From Phocaeicola sartorii JCM 17136 = DSM 21941 (GTDB lineage: Bacteria > Bacteroidota > Bacteroidia > Bacteroidales > Bacteroidaceae), in assembly GCF_000614185.1 (NCBI RefSeq), contig NZ_BAKM01000009.1:62001-126000 (forward strand): a DNA stretch of 64,000 nt, given 5' to 3'. Position 1 is the first letter of the stretch. Each line of letters opens with the position of its first letter. A program made the translations under genes and the position numbers. Positions 10,549 through 22,332 of the stretch are shown here, in pieces. The notes under the pieces were generated by a model. The model ran no database searches. It saw only the letters and a program-made list of their open reading frames with translations, and was not told the DNA's origin.

Positions 10549-10959
10549 TTAATTTTGATTATCATTAGTACTCTTAGAATCAACGAACAAAGTCACATGA
10601 TTTGAACGTTTACGAATTCTGTAACCTCTACCCTGCGGAGCCGGACGCATTCTTTTCAGCGTTGCACCCCCATCAACATAAATCTTTGTTACAAACAATT
10701 CGCCACTTTCTGCCTTACGTTCGTTTTTCTGTTCCCAGTTAGCAATAGCAGAGCGCAACAGTTTTTCCACTCTTGCAGAAGCTTCTTTAGAAGAAAACTT
10801 CAAGACACCCAGTGCACGGTTCACTTCCATACCACGAATCATGTCAGCCACGAGACGCATTTTTCGCGGAGAAGTAGGAACATTTTGCAACTTTGCAAAA
10901 TACATGGTCTTAAGGGCTTCTTTTCTTTTTTCAGCCGATATTTTTTTTCTTGCTCCCAT
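10549..10959 (-). CDS. rplV: 50S ribosomal protein L22
   Basis: Extends a beta-hairpin into the exit tunnel, where it contacts nascent chains and macrolides. 136 residues, with [20 protein letters not shown] near the start and the hairpin region [20 protein letters not shown]. There is an N-terminal extension of about 20 residues ([20 protein letters not shown]), usual in this phylum. Confidence 0.97.
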
Positions 10960-10995
10960 TATTTATTACTTTATTATTTCTTCAGATTATCCTGC

Positions 10996-11266
10996 TTATT
11001 TTTTCTTGTTACCTGCATGGCCGCGGAATGTACGTGTCGGTGCAAATTCACCCAGTTTGTGTCCTACCATGTTTTCTGTAACGTAAACAGGAATAAATTT
11101 ATTTCCGTTATGAACTGCAATTGTGTGCCCTACAAAATCAGGCGAGATCATTGAAGCTCTAGCCCAAGTCTTAACGACAACCTTCTTGCCGCTTTCATTC
11201 ATAGCAAGCACTTTGTTTTCAAGTTTTACGTTAATATATGGACCTTTTTTTTAATGAACGACTCAT
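10996..11266 (-). CDS. rpsS: 30S ribosomal protein S19 (one extra base in an A8 run)
   Basis: Head protein of the 30S subunit that contacts the A-site finger of 23S rRNA. From the ATG at 11266 the reading is MSRSLKK, then a run of eight A (T8 at 11245-11252 on the plus strand) throws the frame off; with seven A the protein continues [20 protein letters not shown] to GHAGNKKK, 89 residues, the normal length. The 271-base span is one base over a whole number of codons. I take the extra A as a sequencing insertion. Confidence 0.92.
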
Positions 11267-11288
11267 AATTTACTCAATTAATCAGTTA

Positions 11289-12110
11289 TTACTTTCTTCT
11301 CTCAATAATATACTTAGAAGACTGTTTCTTCGGAGCTCTTGTCTTCAAGCCCTTAGCATACAAGCCTGTACGTGATCTTGGGTGACCTCCGGAAGCGCGT
11401 CCTTCACCACCACCCATCGGGTGATCAACAGGATTCATAACAACACCACGGTTGCGAGGACGACGACCCATCCAACGAGTACGACCTGCCTTACCGGAAG
11501 ATTCCAATCCATGATCAGAGTTACCAACGCTACCTATAGTAGCCTTACAAGCACTAAGTATTTGTCTTACCTCACCTGAAGGCAATTTAATTACACAATA
11601 CTTGCCTTCTCTTGAAGTTAACTGAGCAAAATTACCAGCTGATCTCACCAAAGCTGCACCTTGACCCGGACGTAATTCAATATTATGAATTACAGTACCA
11701 ACGGGGATGTTTTCAAGCGGAAGTGCGTTACCAATCTCAGGCGCTGCATTCGCTCCAGACATCAATGTGCTACCAACCTGCAATCCATTAGGAGCAATAA
11801 TATATCTCTTTTCACCATCAGCATAAAACAGCAAAGCGATACGAGCCGAACGATTCGGATCGTATTCTATTGTTTTAACGACTGCGGGTACACCGTCTTT
11901 GTTTCTCTTGAAATCGATAAGTCTGTATTTTCTCTTGTGACCGCCGCCCATATAGCGCATTGTCATTTTACCAACATTGTTGCGACCACCTGTTGAGCGC
12001 TTTCCAAATACAAGAGACTTTTCTGGTACCGATGCAGTAATCTCTTCAAAAGTACCAATAATTTTATGTCTTTGCCCCGGTGTTGTGGGCTTAAATTTAC
12101 GTACTGCCAT
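11289..12110 (-). CDS. rplB: 50S ribosomal protein L2
   Basis: One of the oldest 50S proteins, needed for subunit joining and peptidyl transferase activity. 273 residues. The conserved block [20 protein letters not shown] near residues 214-233 carries the histidine often tied to the catalytic centre, and the end is rich in basic residues. It follows rplW by 5 bases. Confidence 0.98.
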   Translation of the reverse strand: MAVRKFKPTTPGQRHKIIGTFEEITASVPEKSLVFGKRSTGGRNNVGKMTMRYMGGGHKRKYRLIDFKRNKDGVPAVVKTIEYDPNRSARIALLFYADGEKRYIIAPNGLQVGSTLMSGANAAPEIGNALPLENIPVGTVIHNIELRPGQGAALVRSAGNFAQLTSREGKYCVIKLPSGEVRQILSACKATIGSVGNSDHGLESSGKAGRTRWMGRRPRNRGVVMNPVDHPMGGGEGRASGGHPRSRTGLYAKGLKTRAPKKQSSKYIIERRK

Positions 12111-12115
12111 CTTTT

Positions 12116-12406
12116 TTAAATATTGCTATAAAAATCAATAGTATCGCCTTCTTTCAATGTAACAACAGCTTTCTTATAAGCGTTCGTACGACCATTGATG
12201 ATTCCAGACTTAGTGTAACGGCTTTTACTCTTTCCCGAGTATCTCAGCGTATTTACATCTACTACTGTAACATTATACAAAGCTTCAACCTCTCTCTTAA
12301 TTTCCAACTTGTTAGCCTCAGGACGCACAATAAAACCGAAACGGTTTAATTTCTCGGTAATTGCAGTCATTTTCTCAGTAACCAACGGTTTAATAATAAT
12401 TCCCAT
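12116..12406 (-). CDS. rplW: 50S ribosomal protein L23
   Basis: Exit-tunnel protein that docks trigger factor and signal recognition particle. 96 residues starting [20 protein letters not shown], with the signature [18 protein letters not shown]. The start at 12406 has a GGAGG Shine-Dalgarno at 12415-12420, uncommon in this phylum. Confidence 0.97.
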   Translation of the reverse strand: MGIIIKPLVTEKMTAITEKLNRFGFIVRPEANKLEIKREVEALYNVTVVDVNTLRYSGKSKSRYTKSGIINGRTNAYKKAVVTLKEGDTIDFYSNI

Positions 12407-12427
12407 TATCTAAGCCTCCTTTTTAAA

Positions 12428-13054
12428 TTAAGATAAGATATTCTCGATAGCCTTGAGCGAGTTTTCTGTAACAACAAGAGTTTCAGCATTCAATACTTTG
12501 TAAGTATTTAATGCAGAAGCAATTGCTACATCGGCACGTTCAATGTTACGAGCTGACAAATATACATTTTTATTAGCTTCCGGCAAAACAAGAAGCAACT
12601 TTTTGTCAGCAATTTTAAGATTATTTACCATAGCAACGAAATCCTTAGTCTTCGGAGCTTCAAAAGTGAAGTCTTCAACAATAATGATTGCGTTCTCTTG
12701 AACTTTATAAGACAGAGCTGACTTACGAGCCAATGTCTTAACTTTTTTATTCAACTTGAACCAATAGTCGCGAGGTTTAGGACCAAACACACGAGCACCA
12801 CCCACCAATACCGGAGAGTTGATATCACCACGACGAGCACCGCCACCACCTTTCTGACGACCTAATTTACGAGTAGAACCGCTGATTTCGCTTCTTTCTT
12901 TAGATTTATGAGTTCCCTGACGTTGGTTAGCCATAAACTGCTTAACGTCCAAATAGATAGCGTGGTCATTGGGTTCAATTCCGAAGATAGATTCGTTTAA
13001 CGTAACCTTTCTTCCGGTGTCTTCACCTTTAATATTTAATACGTTAACTTCCAT
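12428..13054 (-). CDS. rplD: 50S ribosomal protein L4
   Basis: Its extended loop lines the exit tunnel; in E. coli L4 also represses the S10 operon. 208 residues. The loop region [20 protein letters not shown] around residues 60-79 and the globular Rossmann-like C-terminal half are recognisable. The start codon overlaps the rplC stop by one base (TAATG). Confidence 0.97.
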   Translation of the reverse strand: MEVNVLNIKGEDTGRKVTLNESIFGIEPNDHAIYLDVKQFMANQRQGTHKSKERSEISGSTRKLGRQKGGGGARRGDINSPVLVGGARVFGPKPRDYWFKLNKKVKTLARKSALSYKVQENAIIIVEDFTFEAPKTKDFVAMVNNLKIADKKLLLVLPEANKNVYLSARNIERADVAIASALNTYKVLNAETLVVTENSLKAIENILS

Positions 13055-13671
13055 TATTTCTCAATTATTACGATTGAACCTTTGCAACCCGGTACCGAAC
13101 CTTTAATCAAAAGAAGATTGTGTTCCGGAATCACTTTTAATACCTGTAAGTTATGTGTAGTAACGCGGTCACCACCCATTTGGCCACCCATGCGCATTCC
13201 TTTGAATACTTTTGCTGGGTAAGAACATGCACCGATAGAACCCGGTTTACGGGCGCGGTTGTGCTGACCGTGAGTAGTCTGACCTACACCACCAAATCCA
13301 TGTCTTTTCACTACACCTTGGAAGCCTTTACCTTTAGAAGTACCAACAACGTCAACATAAGCTACATCATTGAATAATTCCACTGTAATAGTGTCTCCCA
13401 AATTCAGTTCTGTCTCAAAATCCTTGAACTCGGCCAAGTGTCTCTTCGGAGTTACACCAGCTTTTTTAAAGTGCCCCATCAAAGGTTTGGTAGTATGTTT
13501 TTCCTTTTTGTCCTGGAAACCTACCTGAACAGCTGCATAGCCGTCTTTCTCAACACTCTTAATCTGAGTAACTACACAAGGACCAGCTTCGATAACAGTG
13601 CATGGTACATTCTTACCATCAGCACTGAAAACGGATGTCATTCCGATTTTCTTTCCTAATAATCCTGGCAT
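13054..13671 (-). CDS. rplC: 50S ribosomal protein L3
   Basis: One of the two proteins that begin 50S assembly, with a loop reaching toward the peptidyl transferase centre. 205 residues from [20 protein letters not shown]; the signature [19 protein letters not shown] and the loop [20 protein letters not shown] identify it. It overlaps rplD by one base. Confidence 0.98.
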   Translation of the reverse strand: MPGLLGKKIGMTSVFSADGKNVPCTVIEAGPCVVTQIKSVEKDGYAAVQVGFQDKKEKHTTKPLMGHFKKAGVTPKRHLAEFKDFETELNLGDTITVELFNDVAYVDVVGTSKGKGFQGVVKRHGFGGVGQTTHGQHNRARKPGSIGACSYPAKVFKGMRMGGQMGGDRVTTHNLQVLKVIPEHNLLLIKGSVPGCKGSIVIIEK

Positions 13672-13692
13672 TTCAGTTAATTTTTAAATGCA

Positions 13693-13998
13693 TTAAACTT
13701 TAATTTCTACTTCAACTCCACTCGGTAATTCTAACTTCATCAGAGCATCTACTGTCTTAGCTGTTGAGCTATAGATGTCGATCAATCTCTTGTAAGAAGA
13801 CAATTCAAACTGTTCACGTGACTTCTTATTAACAAAAGTCGAACGGTTTACCGTGAAAATACGCTTGTGTGTAGGCAATGGAATAGGACCGCTGACGATA
13901 GCGCCTGTAGCCTTCACAGTTCTAACGATCTTTTCAGCAGATTTGTCCACCAAGTTGTGATCGTAAGATTTCAGTTTAATTCTAATTTTTTGACTCAT
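13693..13998 (-). CDS. rpsJ: 30S ribosomal protein S10 (NusE)
   Basis: Ribosomal head protein that also acts as NusE, joining NusG to couple transcription with translation. 101 residues starting [20 protein letters not shown], with the loop [20 protein letters not shown]. The 84-base gap to fusA upstream includes a GGGGC/GCCCC stem at about 14033-14073; no separate promoter is evident. Confidence 0.97.
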   Translation of the reverse strand: MSQKIRIKLKSYDHNLVDKSAEKIVRTVKATGAIVSGPIPLPTHKRIFTVNRSTFVNKKSREQFELSSYKRLIDIYSSTAKTVDALMKLELPSGVEVEIKV

Positions 13999-14082
13999 TA
14001 GATTTTAAATTAAAAAATGATTAAATATAAAGTGGGGCCGGATTAAGAGTCATTCGCTAACCCGTCGCCCCTTCTTTTTCTA

Positions 14083-16200
14083 TTATACTAAGTCCACACG
14101 ACCTTTCACTTCTTCAAGTACAGCCTTAGCAATAGAGCTGGAAACTTGAGCATGATGATCGTAAGTCATAGATGAGGTTGCACGACCTGAAGTGATAGTA
14201 CGTAAAGCTGTTACATAACCGAACATTTCAGCCAAAGGCACTTTTGCTTTTACAATACGAGCTCCAGAACGGCTTGATTCCATTCCTTCTACTTGACCAC
14301 GGCGTTTATTCAAGTCACCGATAACATCACCCATATTTTCTTCCGGAGTTACAACTTCCAGCTTCATAATAGGTTCAGTCAATACAGGACCTGCTTTAGC
14401 ACATGCATTCTTGTAAGCCTGGATAGCACAGATTTCAAATGACAACTGGTCAGAGTCAACCGGGTGGAATGAACCATCCTTCAAAACAACTTTCAGTGAA
14501 TCCAGCGGATAACCTGCCAATACACCATTCTTCATTGCTGTCTGGAAACCTTTCTGGACTGATGGGATAAATTCCTTAGGAACGTTACCGCCCTTCACTT
14601 CATCAATAAACTGCAGACCGCCTTGTGTAAAGTCTTCATCAACCGGGCCGATTGCCACAATGATATCGGCAAACTTACCACGACCACCAGACTGTTTCTT
14701 ATAAACTTCACGCAACTCAACAGTCTTAGTGATAGCTTCCTTGTAGTTAACCTGAGGTTTACCCTGATTACATTCTACTTTGAACTCACGTTTCAGACGA
14801 TCGATAATAATATCCAAGTGAAGCTCACCCATACCAGAAATAATAGTCTGACCAGATTGTTCGTCAGTCTTAACAGTAAATGTCGGGTCTTCTTCAGCCA
14901 ATTTAGCCAAACCGTTAGACAATTTGTCAAGGTCTTTCTGGGTCTTAGGCTCAACAGCAATACCAATTACCGGATCAGGGAATTCCATTGACTCCAATAC
15001 GATCGGAGCATCTTCATCGCACAATGTATCACCTGTACGGATATCCTTGAAACCAACACCGGCACCAATATCACCTGCGCCAATTACCTCCACAGGGTTC
15101 TGTTTATTTGAATGCATCTGGAACAAACGTGACACACGTTCTTTCTTACCCGAACGAGTATTATAGATGTATGAACCAGCCTCTACTTTACCAGAGTAAA
15201 CACGGAAGAAAGTCAAACGACCTACATAGGGGTCTGTTGCAATCTTAAATGCCAAAGCTGAAGTCTTTTCATCATCACTAGGCATACGATCCTCTTCTGC
15301 ACCAGTGCTCGGGTTAGTACCTACGATAGCAGGTGTATCCAACGGAGAAGGCAAGAACGCACAAACGTAGTCAAGCAATGTCTGAACTCCCTTATTTTTG
15401 AATGAAGAGCCACAGAACATAGGAACGATATCCATCTTCAATGTTCCCGCACGTAAAGCACGCAAAATTTCCTCTTCAGTGATTGTAGAAGGATCATCAA
15501 AGAATTTTTCCATTAAAGCGTCATCAAATTCAGCTACTTTTTCGAGCATTTTTTCTCTCCATTCATTAGCTTCATCAACCAAGTTCGCAGGAATCTCTTC
15601 TACGCTATAATCTGCACCCATTGTTTCATCGTGCCACAAAATAGCTTTCATTTTGATCAAATCAACAACCCCCTTAAAGCTTTCTTCAGCACCGATAGGA
15701 ATTACTACAGGACAAGCATTTGCGCCCAATACATCCTTCATCTGACGAACAACTTCGAAGAAGTCAGCACCAGAACGGTCCATTTTATTAACGTAACCGA
15801 TACGAGGTACATTATATTTATCAGCCTGACGCCATACTGTTTCCGACTGAGGTTCTACACCACCTACCGCACAATAAGCCGCAACAGCTCCATCCAACAC
15901 ACGCAAGGAACGTTCTACTTCAGCAGTAAAGTCAACGTGTCCCGGAGTATCAATCAAGTTAATTTTATAAGTATTTCCCGCATATTTCCAACGAGTAGTA
16001 GTAGCAGCAGATGTAATAGTGATACCACGTTCCTGCTCCTGCTCCATCCAGTCCATTGTTGCCGCACCGTCATGCACCTCACCAATTTTGTGAGTTAATC
16101 CAGTGTAGAACAAAATACGTTCTGAAGTCGTTGTCTTACCGGCATCGATGTGAGCCATGATACCGATATTGCGGGTCAAATGCAAATCATGTTTAGCCAT
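14083..16200 (-). CDS. fusA: elongation factor G
   Basis: GTPase that drives translocation of tRNAs and mRNA and helps recycle ribosomes. 705 residues. GTP-binding motifs are in order: [10 protein letters not shown] (about 16-25), [11 protein letters not shown] (about 59-69), DTPGHVDF and [10 protein letters not shown]; domains II to V follow, ending with the domain IV/V block [20 protein letters not shown]. It lies between rpsG and rpsJ, joining the str and S10 clusters into one long unit. Confidence 0.98.
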   Translation of the reverse strand: MAKHDLHLTRNIGIMAHIDAGKTTTSERILFYTGLTHKIGEVHDGAATMDWMEQEQERGITITSAATTTRWKYAGNTYKINLIDTPGHVDFTAEVERSLRVLDGAVAAYCAVGGVEPQSETVWRQADKYNVPRIGYVNKMDRSGADFFEVVRQMKDVLGANACPVVIPIGAEESFKGVVDLIKMKAILWHDETMGADYSVEEIPANLVDEANEWREKMLEKVAEFDDALMEKFFDDPSTITEEEILRALRAGTLKMDIVPMFCGSSFKNKGVQTLLDYVCAFLPSPLDTPAIVGTNPSTGAEEDRMPSDDEKTSALAFKIATDPYVGRLTFFRVYSGKVEAGSYIYNTRSGKKERVSRLFQMHSNKQNPVEVIGAGDIGAGVGFKDIRTGDTLCDEDAPIVLESMEFPDPVIGIAVEPKTQKDLDKLSNGLAKLAEEDPTFTVKTDEQSGQTIISGMGELHLDIIIDRLKREFKVECNQGKPQVNYKEAITKTVELREVYKKQSGGRGKFADIIVAIGPVDEDFTQGGLQFIDEVKGGNVPKEFIPSVQKGFQTAMKNGVLAGYPLDSLKVVLKDGSFHPVDSDQLSFEICAIQAYKNACAKAGPVLTEPIMKLEVVTPEENMGDVIGDLNKRRGQVEGMESSRSGARIVKAKVPLAEMFGYVTALRTITSGRATSSMTYDHHAQVSSSIAKAVLEEVKGRVDLV

Positions 16201-16231
16201 TTTCGTCCTTTACTTATTAATTATTACTTGA

Positions 16232-16708
16232 TTAGAATCTGAAGTGAGCGAATGCACGGTTAGCTTCAGCCATACGATGCATATCTTCCTTACGTTTATA
16301 AGCGCCACCCTGTTCGTTGAAAGCGTCAATAATCTCAGCAGCTAATTTATCAGCCATTGATTTACCGCCGCGTTTACGAGCGAAAAGAATCAAGTTTTTC
16401 ATTGAAATTGACTCTTTACGATCAGGACGAATTTCAGTAGGAACTTGGAAAGTAGCGCCACCTACGCGACGAGACTTTACTTCAATCTGAGGAGTTACAT
16501 TATCCAAAGCTTTCTTCCAGATTTCCAAAGATGATTTTTCTTCGTTAGGAAGTTTTGCTTTCACTGTTTCCAGTGCTGCATAGAAGATCTCATAAGATGT
16601 ATTCTTTTTCCCATCATACATCAAGTGGTTCACGAATTTAGAGACCTTCTGATCATTAAATACCGGATCCGGAAGGATCACACGTTTTTTTGGTTTTGCT
16701 TTTCTCAT
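16232..16708 (-). CDS. rpsG: 30S ribosomal protein S7
   Basis: Nucleates assembly of the 30S head and contacts the E-site tRNA. 158 residues, starting [20 protein letters not shown], with [20 protein letters not shown] and the tail [13 protein letters not shown]. It is preceded by a 146-base gap after rpsL, unusually long for this cluster. Confidence 0.97.
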   Translation of the reverse strand: MRKAKPKKRVILPDPVFNDQKVSKFVNHLMYDGKKNTSYEIFYAALETVKAKLPNEEKSSLEIWKKALDNVTPQIEVKSRRVGGATFQVPTEIRPDRKESISMKNLILFARKRGGKSMADKLAAEIIDAFNEQGGAYKRKEDMHRMAEANRAFAHFRF

Positions 16709-16758
16709 TTTTTCTCAAAATAATGTTTTGTTTGGGGCTGCACTTTTCCGTTTACTTC

Positions 16759-16778
16759 AACGCTTCCTCCGAAGCATT
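16759..16778 (-). promoter_or_regulatory. hairpin in the rpsL-rpsG spacer, possible S7 control site
   Basis: On the minus strand AATGCTTC and GAAGCGTT pair over 8 positions (one G-U) around a four-base loop, inside the 146-base rpsL-rpsG spacer. In E. coli S7 binds the rpsL-rpsG spacer and represses downstream translation. The hairpin is seen; the control role is inference by position only. Confidence 0.35.
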
Positions 16779-16854
16779 TACTCAACCTTTATAGCTTATT
16801 CCAACAAACCAAAACTTAAATTAATATTCTTTGTTTCAGGAATTCAGTTACAAT

Positions 16855-17267
16855 TTACTTCTTTCCTTTTCCTTTTGCAGGAGCTGCAGCCTGTCCAGCT
16901 TTAGGACGCTTGGCACCATATTTAGAACGTCTTTGTGTACGACCAGCCACACCAGCTGTATCCAAAGTACCACGAACAATGTGATAACGTACACCCGGAA
17001 GGTCTTTCACACGACCACCACGAACCAATACGATGGAGTGTTCCTGCAAGTTATGACCTTCTCCCGGAATATAAGAGTTCACTTCCTTAGAGTTAGTCAG
17101 ACGCACACGAGCAACTTTACGCATTGCTGAATTCGGCTTTTTCGGAGTAGTAGTATACACACGAACACAAACACCACTCTTTGAGGACATGAATCCAGTG
17201 CCGGAGATTTACTCTTCTCAACCAAAACCTCTCTTCCTTTTCTTACTAATTGTTGAATAGTAGGCAT
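16855..17267 (-). CDS. rpsL: 30S ribosomal protein S12 (one likely one-base deletion)
   Basis: Decoding-centre protein and target of streptomycin-resistance mutations. From the ATG at 17267 the reading is [20 protein letters not shown] through SCPQR, then the frame is lost at about 17178; the rest ([20 protein letters not shown] to KGKGKK) is in the next frame. Adding one base gives 137 residues, the family length with the phylum's Ala/Lys-rich tail. The conserved [14 protein letters not shown] and GEGHNLQEH blocks are intact. First gene of the str-S10-spc-alpha unit. Confidence 0.93.
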
Positions 17268-17341
17268 TTTGTTTGATTTTTAATTATTATATATTGTTTA
17301 TTAATTTGCTATACTAAGTCCAAAACTATACATTTTGGGCT

Positions 17342-17373
17342 GCAAAGTTACGAATAACATTTTAATAAACAAT
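17342..17373 (-). promoter_or_regulatory. promoter for the rpsL-led ribosomal superoperon
   Basis: Minus strand shows ATTG, 19 bases, then TAACTTTGC (17342-17350), matching the Bacteroidetes sigma-ABfr pattern TTTG-N19-TAnnTTTG. It lies 75 bases before the rpsL start and after the DUF3467 gene. Confidence 0.75.
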
Positions 17374-17391
17374 ACTTTCTACCAATAAAAA

Positions 17392-17430
17392 TAGTCTGTC
17401 TCTCAAAAAAAGTTTTTGAAAAACAGACTA
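17392..17430 (-). terminator. hairpin after the DUF3467 gene
   Basis: TAGTCTGT and ACAGACTA form an 8-bp outer stem with an A-rich/T-rich inner stem, directly after the DUF3467 stop and before the rpsL promoter. It probably ends the DUF3467 transcript; the U-tract is weak on the minus strand. Confidence 0.5.
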
Positions 17431-17456
17431 CTATGTTATTTTCGCTACAAAAGCCC

Positions 17457-17798
17457 TTATGCCTCCCCTTTAAATCCGCTTATAGGAGGAATGAATGTTT
17501 TTCCATCCGGTCCATTATTTCCCCCATTCATTTCTTCCGGCATTCGGATAGGTCCGAAATTACGTTCGTATTTTGCAACATTCTCCTGTAATGCATACAT
17601 CAAACGTTTTGCGTGTTCAGGAGTCAGTACAATACGTGACTGCACTCCAGCTTTGGGCAATCCCGGCATTACACGCACAAAATCAACAATAAATTCCGAA
17701 CTGGAATGGGTGATAATGGCAAGATTTGCATACGTTCCTTGAGCCACTTCTTCTTTCAACTCTATCTGCAGCTGATTGTTATTTTTTTCGTTTTCCAT
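17457..17798 (-). CDS. DUF3467 family protein
   Basis: Small conserved protein of unknown function, 113 residues from MENEKNNNQLQIELKEEVAQ; an upstream in-frame ATG at 17816 would add six residues but gives a less typical start. The core GTYANLAIITHSSSEFIVDF followed by RIVLTPEHAKRLMYALQENV is the DUF3467 signature. No signal peptide, membrane segment or cysteine is seen, so it is probably cytosolic. It stands alone between the rpoC terminator and the rpsL promoter. The position within the transcription/translation core suggests a housekeeping role, which is inference. Confidence 0.85.
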   Translation of the reverse strand: MENEKNNNQLQIELKEEVAQGTYANLAIITHSSSEFIVDFVRVMPGLPKAGVQSRIVLTPEHAKRLMYALQENVAKYERNFGPIRMPEEMNGGNNGPDGKTFIPPISGFKGEA

Positions 17799-17951
17799 GA
17801 TTTTATACTTTAGCATTAAAAAATATTCTGAATCTCAATGTTCCCAACTTCAATTCTTTGGTTAGAGTACAAATATAGATATTTATTTGCAATAATACAA
17901 CATACCCACTGCTGCTCTATATATTTTTCCGATAGCATCTGTTATAAATCT

Positions 17952-17988
17952 AAAGAGGCTGATTTCTCTCTGGGAAATCAGCCTCTTT
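17952..17988 (-). terminator. hairpin terminator after rpoC
   Basis: Perfect 15-bp inverted repeat (AAAGAGGCTGATTTC and its complement) with a seven-base loop, 21 bases after the rpoC stop codon. The U-tract on the minus strand is short, so it may terminate weakly or protect the 3' end. Confidence 0.75.
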
Positions 17989-18008
17989 TACGTTGTGTAT
18001 ATTTAAAA

Positions 18009-21000
18009 TTACTCTACTTCACTATAGTCAAGGACATTCTTACGAGTAGCAAGAATACGGTCATACTCTTCCTTTGAACCGACAATAATCTTTTCAAATT
18101 CACGCTGACCGGTACCAGCAGGAATCAAGTGACCACAAATCACATTTTCCTTCATGCCTTCCAACCTGTCAACCTTACCATTGATGGCAGCCTCATTCAA
18201 GACTTTCGTTGTTTCCTGGAATGATGCAGCCGACATGAAGCTTGAAGTTCCCAAAGCAGCACGGGTGATACCTTGCAAAATCTGAGTAGATGTAGCAGGA
18301 ATAGCATCACGTACCTCAACAGGCTTCAAGTCACGACGTTTCAGCATACTGTTCTCATCACGCAACTTACGGGCAGTGACAATCTGCCCCGGCTGCAAAT
18401 TCTGAGAATCACCAGCATCAACAACCACCTTCTTGCCCCAGATACGGTCGTTTTCTTCCATGAACTCTTGCTTATCCACTACCTGTTGTTCCAAGAAGCG
18501 GGTATCGCCCGGCTCATCGATCTCTACTTTACGCATCATTTGACGAACGATAATCTCAAAGTGTTTATCATTAATCTTCACACCCTGCAAACGGTAAACG
18601 TCCTGCACTTCATTAACGATGTATTCCTGTACAGCCGTAGGACCTTTGATGGTCAAGATGTCAGCAGGAGTAATCGCACCGTCAGACAACGGAGTTCCGG
18701 CACGAACATAGTCGTTTTCCTGAACCAATATTTGCTTAGACAGGTTCACCAAGTACTTCTTCACCTCACCCGTCTTAGATGTAACGATAATTTCACGATT
18801 ACCACGTTTAATCTTACCCATAGTAATTTCACCGTCTATTTCAGAAACGACAGCCGGATTAGAAGGGTTACGTGCCTCAAACAACTCTGTAACACGAGGA
18901 AGACCACCAGTGATATCACCAGCCTTACCTACAGCGCGAGGGATCTTCACAATAATGTCACCAGCCTTCACAGCCTGACCGTTTTCAATCACGACATGGC
19001 CACCCACAGGCAAGTTATAAGTACGGATCAAATTGCCATCTTCTGTCACAATATGAGCAGAAGGCACCTTAGTCTTATCTTTGGACTCGATAATGATAAT
19101 CTCACGCAAGCCGGTAGCTTCATCAGATTCTACCTTATAAGTCACGTTTTCAACCACACTTTCGAATTCAATCTTACCAGTAGCTTCTGTGATAATGACA
19201 GCATTAAACGGATCCCACTTAGCAATAAGTTTGCCCTTCTCGACAATATCACCGTCCGCAGCATACAATTTAGAACCGTAAGGCACGTTATGAGTTGACA
19301 GGATAATTCCTGTATTCACATCAATAAAGCGGACTTCGGCCAAACGACCGACTACCACCTTCACTGATTCACCCATTTCATCAACCGTATCTACCGTACG
19401 CAGTTCTTCGAATTCCAAACGTGCATTATTCTTGGCTACAATACTTGCATTGGCAGCCATATTGCCTGCGATACCACCGGCATGGAATGTACGCAGTGTC
19501 AACTGTGTACCCGGTTCACCGATAGACTGCGCAGCGATTACACCAACAGCTTCACCTTTCTGAACCATACGGCTGGATGCCAAGTTACGTCCGTAACACT
19601 TAGCACATACACCTTTCTTAGATTCACAAGTCAATACCGAACGGATTTCAACGCTTTCAATCGGAGAATCCTCGATTTCCTGCGCAATATCCTCTGTAAT
19701 TTCCTCACCGCCAGCCACAATCAGTTTTCCAGTAGTAGGATGGACGATATCATGTACAGAAACACGTCCCAGAATACGTTCGTACAAAGTGGCAATAACT
19801 TCATCGTTATTTTTCAAAGCTGTACAAACCAGACCACGAAGTGTTCCACAGTCTTCTTCATTAATAATCACATCATGAGACACGTCCACAAGACGACGAG
19901 TCAAATATCCCGCATCGGCCGTTTTCAACGCGGTATCCGCCAAACCTTTACGAGCACCGTGGGTAGAGATAAAATACTCTAACACAGACAAACCTTCCTT
20001 AAAGTTTGAAAGAATCGGGTTCTCAATAATCTGCGCACCCTCAGCACCGGCTTTCTGCGGTTTTGCCATCAAACCACGCATACCAGACAACTGACGAATC
20101 TGCTCCTTAGAACCACGAGCACCGGAATCAAGCATCATAAATACTGAGTTGAAACCTTGGTCATCGTTCTTAATTGTCTTGTAAAGGATATCAGACAAAT
20201 CACTATTTACGTGAGTCCATGTATCAATAACCTGGTTGTAACGTTCATTGTCAGTGATGAAACCCATGTTATAATTCATCATAATCTGCTCAACCTCCTC
20301 ATTACCACGTTTTACCAGTTCTTCTTTTTCTTTCGGGATAATAATATCGCCCAAGTTGAATGACAGCCCGCCCTTGAAAGCCATATAATAACCTAAGTTC
20401 TTAATACCATCCAAGAACTCACAAGCACGTGCAACACCGACAGCCTTGATAACATCACTAATGATGTCACGCAAAGACTTTTTAGAAATAATGGTATTCA
20501 GGTAGCCTACTTCAGCCGGAACGATTTCGTTTACAATCACACGACCTACGGAGGTTTCCTTCATCATCACATCTACGATTTTACCATCCTTGTCCAAATC
20601 CTTCACAACTACGTTGACAATGGCATGAATATCCACTTTACCTTCATTATAAGCAATCAAAGCCTCTTCCGGTCCGTAGAAAGTCAAGCCCTCACCTTTA
20701 GCTCCTTTTCTCAGTTTGGTAATATAATACAAACCAAGTACCATATCCTGTGCTGGCACAGTAATAGGCGCACCATTGGCAGGATTCAAAATGTTATGAG
20801 CCTGGAGCATCAACATCTGTGCTTCCAGAATCGCATCATTGCTCAAAGGCAAGTGAACAGCCATCTGGTCACCATCGAAGTCGGCATTGAACGCAGTACA
20901 AGCCAACGGGTGCAACTGGATAGCTTTACCTTCAATCATGTGCGGCTGGAAAGCCTGAATACCCAGACGGTGCAGAGTCGGCGCACGGTTCAGCAATACA

Positions 21001-22295
21001 GGATGACCTTTCATTACATGTTCCAAGATATCCCAAATCACAGGTTCCTTGCGGTCTACAATCTTCTTTGCCGATTTTACAGTCTTCACGATACCACGTT
21101 CTATCAGCTTACGGATGATAAACGGTTTGTAAAGTTCTGCAGCCATCAACTTAGGAATACCACATTCACCCATCTTCAATTCAGGACCAACGACGATTAC
21201 CGAACGAGCTGAATAGTCAACACGCTTACCCAACAAGTTCTGACGGAAACGTCCTTGCTTACCTTTCAAACTATCAGACAGTGATTTCAACGGACGGTTA
21301 GCGTCTGTCTTCACCGCACTTGACTTACGTGAATTATCGAACAAGGAATCGACAGCTTCTTGCAACATACGTTTTTCATTACGCAAAATCACTTCCGGAG
21401 CCTTTATCTCAATCAGTCGTTTCAAACGGTTGTTACGGATAATCACACGACGATACAAATCATTCAAGTCAGAAGTGGCAAAACGACCACCATCCAACGG
21501 AACCAACGGACGAAGTTCAGGAGGGATAACCGGCACAATACGTACAATCATCCATTCAGGTTTATTGCGCCCGCGAGATGCACGGAACGATTCAACTACC
21601 TGCAGACGCTTCAAAGCCTCGTTCTTACGTTGCTGTGAGGAATCGTTGCTTGCCTTATGACGCAATTCGTATGACAAAGCATCCAAATCCAAAGTTGAGA
21701 GCAAGTCATAAATAGCTTCAGCACCCATCTTAGCGATGAACTTGTTCGGATCTGTATCCTCCAAATATTGGTTTTCTTTTGGAAGCGTATCCAAGATATC
21801 CAGATACTCTTCTTCAGAAAGCAAATCAAATTTATTAATACCGTCTTCAGCTTTCACACCCGGCTGAATAACTACATAGCGTTCATAATATACAATAGCG
21901 TCCAGTTTCTTTGTAGGCAAGCCCAACAAATAACCGATTTTGTTCGGCAATGAACGGAAATACCAGATATGTGCTACAGGCACAACCAGCTGAATATGTC
22001 CCATACGTTCACGACGCACCTTCTTTTCAGTCACTTCAACGCCGCATCGGTCGCACACAATTCCTTTATAACGGATACGTTTGTACTTACCGCAATGACA
22101 TTCATAGTCTTTTACCGGTCCAAAGATACGTTCGCAAAACAAGCCATCTCGTTCCGGTTTGTAGGTACGGTAGTTGATAGTTTCAGGCTTCAACACCTCA
22201 CCGCTCGAATTCTCAAGGATTTCTTCGGGTGAAGCCAAGCCAATTGAGATTTTCGAGAAATTACTCTTTATCTTAGTTTCTTTTCTAAAAGCCAT
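18009..22295 (-). CDS. rpoC: DNA-directed RNA polymerase beta' subunit
   Basis: Catalytic large subunit of RNA polymerase. 1428 residues. An N-terminal zinc site is seen at [20 protein letters not shown], the catalytic metal motif NADFDGDQM at residues 470-478 supplies the three aspartates, and a second zinc site appears at [15 protein letters not shown]. The C-terminal part has the typical [16 protein letters not shown] element. It follows rpoB by 37 bases in the same operon. Confidence 0.98.
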   Translation of the reverse strand: MAFRKETKIKSNFSKISIGLASPEEILENSSGEVLKPETINYRTYKPERDGLFCERIFGPVKDYECHCGKYKRIRYKGIVCDRCGVEVTEKKVRRERMGHIQLVVPVAHIWYFRSLPNKIGYLLGLPTKKLDAIVYYERYVVIQPGVKAEDGINKFDLLSEEEYLDILDTLPKENQYLEDTDPNKFIAKMGAEAIYDLLSTLDLDALSYELRHKASNDSSQQRKNEALKRLQVVESFRASRGRNKPEWMIVRIVPVIPPELRPLVPLDGGRFATSDLNDLYRRVIIRNNRLKRLIEIKAPEVILRNEKRMLQEAVDSLFDNSRKSSAVKTDANRPLKSLSDSLKGKQGRFRQNLLGKRVDYSARSVIVVGPELKMGECGIPKLMAAELYKPFIIRKLIERGIVKTVKSAKKIVDRKEPVIWDILEHVMKGHPVLLNRAPTLHRLGIQAFQPHMIEGKAIQLHPLACTAFNADFDGDQMAVHLPLSNDAILEAQMLMLQAHNILNPANGAPITVPAQDMVLGLYYITKLRKGAKGEGLTFYGPEEALIAYNEGKVDIHAIVNVVVKDLDKDGKIVDVMMKETSVGRVIVNEIVPAEVGYLNTIISKKSLRDIISDVIKAVGVARACEFLDGIKNLGYYMAFKGGLSFNLGDIIIPKEKEELVKRGNEEVEQIMMNYNMGFITDNERYNQVIDTWTHVNSDLSDILYKTIKNDDQGFNSVFMMLDSGARGSKEQIRQLSGMRGLMAKPQKAGAEGAQIIENPILSNFKEGLSVLEYFISTHGARKGLADTALKTADAGYLTRRLVDVSHDVIINEEDCGTLRGLVCTALKNNDEVIATLYERILGRVSVHDIVHPTTGKLIVAGGEEITEDIAQEIEDSPIESVEIRSVLTCESKKGVCAKCYGRNLASSRMVQKGEAVGVIAAQSIGEPGTQLTLRTFHAGGIAGNMAANASIVAKNNARLEFEELRTVDTVDEMGESVKVVVGRLAEVRFIDVNTGIILSTHNVPYGSKLYAADGDIVEKGKLIAKWDPFNAVIITEATGKIEFESVVENVTYKVESDEATGLREIIIIESKDKTKVPSAHIVTEDGNLIRTYNLPVGGHVVIENGQAVKAGDIIVKIPRAVGKAGDITGGLPRVTELFEARNPSNPAVVSEIDGEITMGKIKRGNREIIVTSKTGEVKKYLVNLSKQILVQENDYVRAGTPLSDGAITPADILTIKGPTAVQEYIVNEVQDVYRLQGVKINDKHFEIIVRQMMRKVEIDEPGDTRFLEQQVVDKQEFMEENDRIWGKKVVVDAGDSQNLQPGQIVTARKLRDENSMLKRRDLKPVEVRDAIPATSTQILQGITRAALGTSSFMSAASFQETTKVLNEAAINGKVDRLEGMKENVICGHLIPAGTGQREFEKIIVGSKEEYDRILATRKNVLDYSEVE

Positions 22296-22332
22296 ACTTC
22301 CTTATTTATAATGTAAAGAGTTATATTTTTTA

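Noticed and set aside
18273..19298. Long plus-strand open frame opposite rpoC
   Set aside because: Composition and lack of any domain show it is a shadow of the rpoC reading frame; the same holds for long frames opposite rpoB, fusA, accC and the carboxyltransferase.
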